Source: Holothuria scabra (lineage: Eukaryota > Echinodermata > Holothuroidea > Aspidochirotida > Holothuriidae). Taken from it: a stretch of DNA of 64,000 bases. Below are positions 57,501 through 64,000 of this stretch, in pieces (position 1 is the stretch's first letter; each line of letters opens with the position of its first letter). A program made the translations under genes and the position numbers. Under the pieces are notes generated by a model. It saw nothing but the letters and a program-made list of their open reading frames with translations, was not told where the DNA came from and did not search any database. The DNA lies in NCBI GenBank assembly GCA_037179385.1, contig CM074187.1:46720879-46784878 (forward strand), read 5' to 3'.

Positions 57501-57617
57501 AACCTGTTCATCGCGGAATGTAAGTAACGATTTAACATTCCATTTTCGACTATGTAGGTCGAATGAATTATATTTATCCGTTCACGTTTAAAGGGAAATC
57601 TCAGCTTTGGAATATAG

Positions 57618-57703
57618 AGAAAGCACGAGAATCTCTGTGAGGCAGAGGGAAGGTTGCTGCGAAGGATGGCTTTACGATGACGTAACGGACTCGTGTAGCA
57701 TTG
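57618..57703 (+). CDS. EMI/EGF protein, exon 3: end of EMI domain
   Basis: The acceptor is GGAATATAG; the earlier CAG at 57602-57604 would put a TAG in frame and is rejected. Donor AGCATTG|GTGAGT in phase 1. It encodes RESTRISVRQREGCCEGW then LYDDVTDSCSI. 'R....C-C-x-G-W' is the canonical end of an EMI domain. Confidence 0.87.
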
Positions 57704-57934
57704 GTGAGTAAATATGGTGTCAACAACAGAAAAGGGCAGTCTTTTTCGAATAAGTTTTGGTTACCTGTGGAAGATTTGCTAGTTGCAAATGGTATCTGTT
57801 ATAGGGGGACTTGACTAAACTATCCCTATCTGTACATCATGCTAAGCAAGCTAACAGGAAGCATTGAAGTTCATTAAAACCTGTTTTCATTTCGATGAGA
57901 AACAAAGCAAGTAAATTAGTTTTACAACAAGAAA

Positions 57935-58100
57935 GTCACAAATTATTGCGCAATCGACTTTTTTTAAAGTGGATAAATTTCAACATTTAATATCTCAATC
58001 ATGGAACAATCTATGACCACTGGGAGTTACATGATTCAGCTTGCAACCTCTAAAATAAATATTTTTGAAATTCTGGATTTGAGGTATACTTTAATGTTGC
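57935..58100 (+). repeat. R8 single arm
   Basis: CACAAATTATTGCGCAATCG, GGATAAATTTCAACATTTAA, TATCTCAATCATGGAACAAT and GAGGTATACTTTAATG follow the order of 44760-44940. Confidence 0.5.
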
Positions 58101-58777
58101 CAGGGACTTTGCTCAACTCCCAATTACGCACAATATTGCACTATCGTAGGCCTACATTGAATTAAATGAAACTCTCAGAGTTGGAAAAGTGGCCTGAGTA
58201 AGTGGCATGAAGGAGAAGGGTTGTCTTCAAGGGGGAGGAGGAGGAATGCATGAGTGCACATAACACCTGAAGCATTTGCACTTGACGGACTTGGCCAGTA
58301 CATGCGAGGGTGAAAAGGGCATTCGCAGAAGAAAGAGGGAAGGCCACCACACGGTATGAATCGAAGACCATTTCGTCTTCTTTGAACCACAGGGAAGTAC
58401 TACATATTGTCCGATGTCACCACCCTGAACCCCCCTCCCTCATTCTCCCCACCCAATATTTTGGGAAGAGTTTCGTATTACATAAAATCAAGTGGCAACC
58501 CTCAACATTTTGGTATAACTTTTAGAAAGACATTGTCTTCAATATGTTTTCACATTTTATGGTAAGTAATAAATATTAAAAGCTATTTTATGAAATTTTC
58601 TGTCGGAATGTATGTCATCCAAAATTGACAAAAAACAATATGACAGCGACGATTTTTACTATACTTTATTATAATAAGGGGAAATGGTCTTTTAATGAGT
58701 TATTTTGTTTTGATTATGTTGTCTCAGCCATTCCCAAATTCCTATTCTCATTAACTGCTTATTGTTACACATCTCAG
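58101..58777. other. Intron 3, right part
   Basis: No repeat family or coding segment recognised. Confidence 0.35.
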
Positions 58778-58987
58778 CTATTTGCGATCCAGTCTGCATC
58801 AGTGACCAAGGCGACTGTACATCACCAAATAATTGCACTTGCAGAGAAGGATTCTATGGCACACAGTGCGACAGAACATGTCCACTTGGCTTGTATGGAC
58901 CTCGGTGTGATCAAGAGTGTGATTGTGGCTCTAACGTGACATGTAACTCATTAACTGGTATTTGTGAGTGTCCACCAGGTATGACAG
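58778..58987 (+). CDS. EMI/EGF protein, exon 4: EGF repeats
   Basis: Acceptor ACACATCTCAG, donor ATGACAG|GTAAGC, 210 nt, phase 1-1. It encodes ICDPVCISDQGDCTSPNN, CTCREGFYGTQCDRTC, PLGLYGPRCDQECDC and GICECPPGMTG. 'C.C..G.YG..C...C..G.YG..C...C.C' is the linked EGF/laminin-EGF spacing of MEGF10/Draper-type proteins. There is a potential N-glycosylation site at NVT. Confidence 0.93.
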
Positions 58988-60165
58988 GTAAGCGCATCCT
59001 TCCATTGCCCCAGGTAGCGAACATGGTCCCAGGTGGGTGAACACATCTGCAGCCCTTGAAATATCGAACCCAAAATTCATTCAGGGGTCGTATGACCAGT
59101 CTACATCGTGGGGGATATAATGTAATTGACCCTTACATCACATTTTTACATCGCCCCAGAACTACTCCATATTAGCATATTGGTTAAACATGGCTTGGCC
59201 ATGTATAAGCCCCCCCACCCCCCCCCAAAGGCAACATATGGGGCCCTAAAAGATTTCATATAAGAATAGTATCAATTATACCTACAAATATATTTTACTT
59301 CAATTAAGGCGTAGTGGGGGGAGGGGGTGGGGAGAAGATTTCCTTAAAGGTAATTTTCGGTACCTTGTAAAACCGTACATGCTTTCATTCATTTTAATAT
59401 ATTTCGTCTCTTAGAAACTCCTTTGAAGTTGTTTCTCTATGGGGACCGTGCTTTCCGTGATATGCAGCCTTTGATGCCTTATCTCAGGCTTGTTAATAGT
59501 CTGTAGAGGAAATTGCCCACATGGTGGATGTGCATCACTCCTGCAGCTTAGTACCGACTGCATAGTCAAGTGGTCAGAGCATCAGACTTGTAGTCGGGAG
59601 GTCGGGAGTTCGAGTCCTGGCCTGGTTATACCGAAGACTTTAAAAACGAAACCTACTGTCATAGTGCTTGGTGCTCAACATAAGCAATGGAGTAGGAAGA
59701 ACAAGTCAGTAAGCCACAACTGGAAAAAGGGCCGTAGCCGGCTTGACTTGAACCAAATGTTGGAAATTAGGCCGTAAAATTCCATCTAACCATCTAACCT
59801 ACACGTCAGTATGTTGGCTGCACTCGTAAAAGAGGCGTACAAATTCCACAATTTGCTTTAACGTGAAATTGCTGACCGATTTTAAGCAGAAGCTAGAAAC
59901 AGCTTTTCATCAAATATATATTAATATTAAACCTACAAGATAACAACTATAAGTCACCTACAATATCCTACAAGGTGATCCGGAAGTCGCTGTTACAACT
60001 ATTACATAAAAAATCTTGATGTTGGATTTATGAGTAGGATAGTAAAATTGGAACTGTTTGTGGTAGAAAGATTTGTCCTTTAGATACTATGTGAAATTGA
60101 CGACTGCCAATGCCATTTAAACTGATGTTTCAAGGACAATTTTTGATACTTTTCGCTTCCCACAG
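58988..60165. other. Intron 4
   Basis: Holds C- and G-runs (59210-59227, 59313-59330), the SINE at 59551 and a MITE A fragment at 60030-60082 (GGAACTGTTTGTGGTAGAAA). Confidence 0.5.
59551..59799 (+). mobile_element. tRNA-derived SINE, full copy with Thr/Ala-like head
   Basis: The head is the best preserved in the window: GCATAGTCAAGTGGTCAGAG, CATCAGACTTGTAGTCGGGA (anticodon position TGT), B box GAGTTCGAGTCCTGG. The body GAAGACTTTAAAAACGAAAC...AAGCAATGGAGTAGGAAGAA and a tail CCATCTAACCATCTAACC follow. No clear target duplication. Confidence 0.85.
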
Positions 60166-60342
60166 GACACAGATGTAGCGAAGAGTGTCCCGATAGAACA
60201 TACGGATTCAATTGTTCAAATTTATGTGATTGCTCTCAGAATACAAGCTTGTGTGATAAAGAAACAGGCGAGTGTCTATGCTTCCCTGGTTGGGATGGTC
60301 CAAGATGTAACTTGCAGTGTCCGGATGGAATGTATGGCAGTG
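60166..60342 (+). CDS. EMI/EGF protein, exon 5: EGF repeats
   Basis: Acceptor CTTCCCACAG, donor GGCAGTG|GTAAGT, 177 nt, phase 1-1. It encodes GHRCSEECPDRTYGFNC, SNLCDCSQNTSLCDK, TGECLCFPGWDGPRC and NLQCPDGMYGS. Cysteine spacing continues the pattern of exon 4. Confidence 0.93.
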
Positions 60343-60891
60343 GTAAGTAAATGGAGACCGAAGATGTCTTTGCTACTATAAGTCCTTACTTTAAGTCTGT
60401 AGATCTGCGCAAACTGAAGGACAGGGTGTGTCAAATATTGGGAGGGGGGGGGGCAAGGAGAGACATCCGGCTAGAATATCACGTAAGGGCTTTGTCTGTA
60501 GCAACAGACTAAAGATAACTATTTGATCGTTGCATCTCCTGCTTAACCCTTTACCGTTGTGCTCCAATCGGGGAATATTTGCGCGCCTCGGGAGTGGGCG
60601 GAAAAGCGGACATAGCACGCCCCGCATCAGCTTCCGTAGGTTATTGACCCCGTGACCTTAAACTATTGTCCCTCTCGTTGTTGCGGAAGAATTCTCGGGT
60701 AGCCACTCGCAGTTTCGAGCTCCGCGTGAAACAGTAAAGATGGGTGACAGCCGCGCTCTCCGTATGGGTCCAAAAGCACCCAAACAACGGTAACGGGTTA
60801 AAAAACATGCCCCCCTCTATATGGACAGCATGTTACCTCAAATTTTAAAATAAATTTGCTTTACGGAGAGGGGGACTTACAAGCGCACCGC

Positions 60892-60922
60892 CAGGGAGGT
60901 GTTACTCCATCTAATAACACCT
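60892..60922. repeat. Hairpin with AGGGAGGTGTTA end, third copy
   Basis: CAGGGAGGTGTTACTCCATC then TAATAACACCT: one arm matches the 34000 hairpin exactly for 13 bases, and the other lacks the last bases. No flanking duplication seen. Confidence 0.45.
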
Positions 60923-61638
60923 TAATGGCCCCCAACAATTTTGTGTTGTTGAGATTAAACTGGTACAGTTTTAATGGTGCATCCACACAAGTGACTCTCA
61001 AAACGGGGAAAAATCGACCGTTTTCAAGAACGAAATGTCCAAACAATGTTTTTACAAGTCTGCACCATTTAAGTGGCTTTAAAAAGAAACGTTGAACACA
61101 GGATATTAACCTTCATAGCACTTGATCTTTTTAAAGGTCATATTGAGTTAGTATCGATACCTTAAATCAGGTGTTGAAGAACACTGTCACATGACAGTGC
61201 TTATTACTGGCATAGTTAATTAAAGAAAAGTGAAATACCATGCATAAAAAAGTTAAATTTTGAATTACTTGTATCCAGATTTGTAGCAATTTTGTGAATA
61301 ATTTGACAAAAATGTATGGTCACGATTTTTTAGAAAACGAACGGAAAAAGTAAATTGCTTACTCTTCACCTTTATGAGTCGTCGGAATATAGGTTGTGGA
61401 ATTTTCTAGACAATTTGTCTTTAGTAGTCCATGACATGTATAGAAGTTAATGGATTTGAAAAACCGGTGAATTTCACGAACCAAGTTTACGTACCGCTTT
61501 AAATAGGAAATTTTGCAAACGAAACGAAATTTGAAAGTTTAAAACATTGATTAACTTTTTTTCCAGTCTATGACCTAAAAGGATAGCGGAAATAAGTAAT
61601 AAAAATTTCATTTTCATATTTTCCAATTTGTGTGGAAG

Positions 61639-61821
61639 GGTGCAGTCAAATATGTTTATGTCCAGAGTTGGCAACATGTGACAAAATCAACGGAAGTTGT
61701 TACTGTCCGGCAGGAATGCATGGTGCAGACTGTACAGAACCCTGCACTACCGGGTTTTATGGAGAAAACTGCCAACATACATGCCTCTGTCAGAATAATG
61801 CAGATTGTAATTCCGAAACAG
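61639..61821 (+). CDS. EMI/EGF protein, exon 6: EGF repeats
   Basis: The acceptor is TTTGTGTGGAAG (61638) and the donor GAAACAG|GTTGGT, a weak but GT donor. 183 nt, phase 1-1. It encodes GCSQICLCPELATCDK, GSCYCPAGMHGADC and TEPCTTGFYGENCQHTC, CLCQNNADCNSETG-type spacing. Joined to exon 5 it restores the YG..C spacing (MYGSGC), one residue shorter than usual. Confidence 0.88.
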
Positions 61822-61841
61822 GTTGGTTTTCATACTTTCTC

Positions 61842-62144
61842 TTAATGGCACTAATTTTTTTCCCAAACTACAATTTTTGTAGTACACAGAAATTCTCAAT
61901 TGGCAAAGCTCTTTGATTGTCAGCAAGTTAAAAAATGCAGTGTTGTGGCTCATAATATACAACATGTACTGTACTGAAGATGTTTTAAATACACTTTGGG
62001 GTGTGGTATACTCACTGGCACCCTGAAGCAATAAACTGAGATAATGTGTGGGTGAGGATGAGCTTTATAGACAAAGTTGTTGGAGGGGCATTAAGTAGGT
62101 TAGGAGAACTGGAACTGCTTGGGGTGAGAGGAGCCGGACTTTAA
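61842..62144 (+). mobile_element. MITE family A, copy 20 bp after a splice donor
   Basis: CTTAATGGCACTAATTTTTT, CCCAAACTACAATTTTTGTA on the left; GCTTGGGGTGAGAGGAGCCG, GACTTTAA on the right. The interior GCAAAGCTCTTTGATTGTCA matches the family. Confidence 0.75.
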
Positions 62145-62195
62145 CATCAGGTGTCTCAGCCATAAAGTTAGAAATGCATCAACGTTACTTGTTCG

Positions 62196-62499
62196 TTAAA
62201 GGGCCTGTCCTCTCACCCTAAACTACAATTATTGTAGTAGTCTACAGAAATTCTCTATTGCCTCAGCTCTTTGTTTGGCAGCTAGTTCAAACAACGCAGA
62301 GTATCAAAGTTTATATTACACAGCATGAACTGTACTGAGAGTGTTTTGATATATACGCATTGCTCTCTCACAATCGCCCTTAAGCAATAAAATGAGATTG
62401 CGTCTGGGGGAGGATGAATTTTTAGACAGTTGTGGGAGGGGCATAAGTAAGAAGATTAGGAAAATTGAAACTGTTTGGGGCGACAGAATTTTCCTTTAA
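62196..62499 (+). mobile_element. MITE family A, full-length copy
   Basis: TTAAAGGGCCTGTCCTCTCA, CCCTAAACTACAATTATTGT on the left; CTGTTTGGGGCGACAGAATT, TTCCTTTAA on the right. Confidence 0.78.
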
Positions 62500-62678
62500 A
62501 TTGACTCTAAATTCAAAACATACAGAGCAGCTTCCGTAACGCAGCAATCACATGGAGAAGGTTCTCATTCAGGTCATATAACATTACAAGCTAGTCCAGT
62601 GTTTGGAAAAGGAGGATCTAAAGTTAGATTAGGGAATGATTTGATTAACCGAATTACAGCACTGTTGGAGACTTGCCC

Positions 62679-62782
62679 TTAAAGGCCCAATCCTCTCATC
62701 CCAGACAGATCCAATTCTCCTAACTTCCTTCTTGATTAACTGAAGCTTTAAAGATTAGTGGGGTGAGATGATTAGACCTTTA
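62679..62782. mobile_element. MITE family A, internally deleted copy
   Basis: Only ~104 bp: TTAAAGGCCCAATCCTCTCA at the left, GGGGTGAGATGATTAGACCT, TTAA at the right, with most of the interior gone. Confidence 0.7.
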
Positions 62783-63296
62783 AAGTGTATTGATGTGTAA
62801 TGTAAGCTTAAGTTATTCATTTTCTTCTCGGATATTAAATGTATAGAATTACGGTAACTGTCATAGATAACTTTCTGTCTGAGTTTTCCTGTTGACGAAA
62901 ACGTTCTTATACTTGTGGCAAACTAGTTGAAATTTAACCTTTTAAAGGAAAATATTGCGTTTAAAATGCTCCAAGACAGCATTAATATTAAATAGCTCTA
63001 CTCATTTTCAAATCATTCAGTCTCAGCAATGAACCCCAGCAACAGCTTCTTCTCCTCAAAATATTATTATAATATTAAGTTATGGAAGTTGCATCTCAGT
63101 TTTGAAATGTTGAAAGTTTGGGTGACAACTTATTCTTGAGCAACAAACAACTGAATTTCTATCTTAGGGAAACTTATTTTTTGAAACGAAGACCACCATA
63201 CTGCATTATTTTTAATCATTTATGGCTCTGTGTCAATAAATATTGGTTTAAAAAGGATGAAATTTTCTTGTAAAACAAACGCAATATTTTCCCTTA
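62783..63296. other. Intron, nothing recognised
   Basis: No exon or repeat family seen in this stretch. Confidence 0.35.
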
Positions 63297-63890
63297 AGGT
63301 ATGGCGACATGCCACCAAGGTGTCCTGTGTTAACTGTTAACTGTTAGCTACAGAGTAAGATTTGCATGGGAATATTCTATTGGAATTATGTCAACATCTT
63401 TTTACCTTTCATGAGATATGCCTCTTGAAAGTTTGAATGTTTCTGGAACAACTTGTTGCCTATTCTAATGTCCTTGAAATGAATATTTTAAAACCAGTAG
63501 CGTATCCAGAATTGTTCGGGGGGGGGTTGGAACACGACATGAGGGAAAAGTCTAAGGAGAGGGAGAAAAAATCGCTATTTTATGTGTTCGCTGCATTTCA
63601 AGGTTGGGTCATGGGGGAGGGGGTTCTAATTCCCCAAACAACCCCGTGGCTACGCCACTGTGTAAAGCAAAGAATCAAAATAATATCCATATGGTCAATC
63701 TCTCTCTAGAGGTGTGCATCTTCAGCTCATTTTTACTGGTGATTCAGTGCATATCAGAATTCATCCTGCTAAAGGTTCAAATTTTAATGGATTTTGAAGA
63801 GAGGTGTGGCAATTTTCATGGTTTTCCCATCAAATAGCCCACTTTGTTATTTTCATGAAGCCCAGACACATATTTCCTACTAAGTGATAA
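63297..63890. repeat. Dispersed repeat R5, copy 3, interrupted
   Basis: The left part (GGCGACATGCCACCAAGGTG, GAACAACTTGTTGCCTATTC, GTCCTTGAAATGAATATT) and the right part (CATATGGTCAATCTCTCTCT, GGTTTTCCCATCAAATAGCC) follow the order of R5 copies 1 and 2. They are separated by the element at 63495-63660. Confidence 0.55.
63495..63660. mobile_element. Small hAT-like MITE inside R5
   Basis: The left end CAGTAGCGTATCCAGAATTG plus a G-run and the right end ACCCCGTGGCTACGCCACTG are hAT-like and complementary. The flanking octamers TTTAAAAC and TGTAAAGC match at 6 of 8 positions. 166 bp, non-coding. Confidence 0.65.
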
Positions 63891-64000
63891 TCCTCAGTCT
63901 GTTTCGGTCAGGTGATCCTACGTTATCCCATAATAAACTCACCGTAATGAATAGACGTACTCGTGTTAGGTTAATTTATTTTACCTGGGATTGTGCTCCC

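Noticed and set aside
57602..57617. Splice acceptor TCTCAG at 57604 for exon 3
   Set aside because: It would place a TAG in frame with exon 2; the acceptor at 57617 keeps the frame and yields the CC-x-G-W EMI ending.

Overview
Kind of genome. This is animal nuclear DNA, AT-rich and intron-rich, with spliced genes whose introns are long and packed with mobile-element debris. An EMI plus EGF-repeat receptor-like gene, an OFA-type MFS transporter gene, Penelope-like elements, tRNA-headed SINEs and many short inverted-repeat elements together suggest a marine invertebrate. A deuterostome such as an echinoderm (possibly a sea cucumber) is my best guess, but nothing here proves the species.

Layout. 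From 4874 to 24435 (+) lie nine exons of a membrane transporter of the major facilitator superfamily (OFA-like; 418 codons in frame in the window). Its first exon or exons lie upstream. From 51514 to beyond the right edge (+) lie six exons of a secreted or cell-surface protein with a signal peptide, an EMI domain split over three exons, and then MEGF10/Draper-type EGF repeats carried on phase 1-1 exons. The 27 kb between 24.4 and 51.5 kb hold no protein-coding gene I can support, apart from a decayed LINE reverse-transcriptase relic at 43.6-44.2 kb.

Mobile DNA. Three Penelope-like fragments with GIY-YIG nuclease domains are present. One (22.8-24.2 kb, minus strand) sits in the last intron of the transporter. 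Two (54.05-55.68 kb) are tied to long TA microsatellites in intron 2 of the EMI/EGF gene. A tRNA-derived SINE family is present in at least nine copies, three of them with clear target-site duplications. A single 163-bp insertion headed by U2 snRNA has a perfect 18-bp target-site duplication. Other families are an eleven-copy inverted-repeat family with TTAAAGG ends, several further dispersed families, a hAT-like element with an 8-bp duplication, elements with ACACTCTAAAAA ends built from repeated self-complementary words, and very short hairpins (26 and 35 bp) that still carry 7-8 bp duplications.

How the parts relate. The two genes look functionally unrelated and are convincing because their splice phases agree across every exon. 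Most of the rest records insertion history. The most novel-looking items are the U2-headed SINE, the minimal hairpin insertions, the word-based elements, the shared SINE body with two different tRNA heads, and three tandem arrays that each carry the AGGTCA direct-repeat motif.
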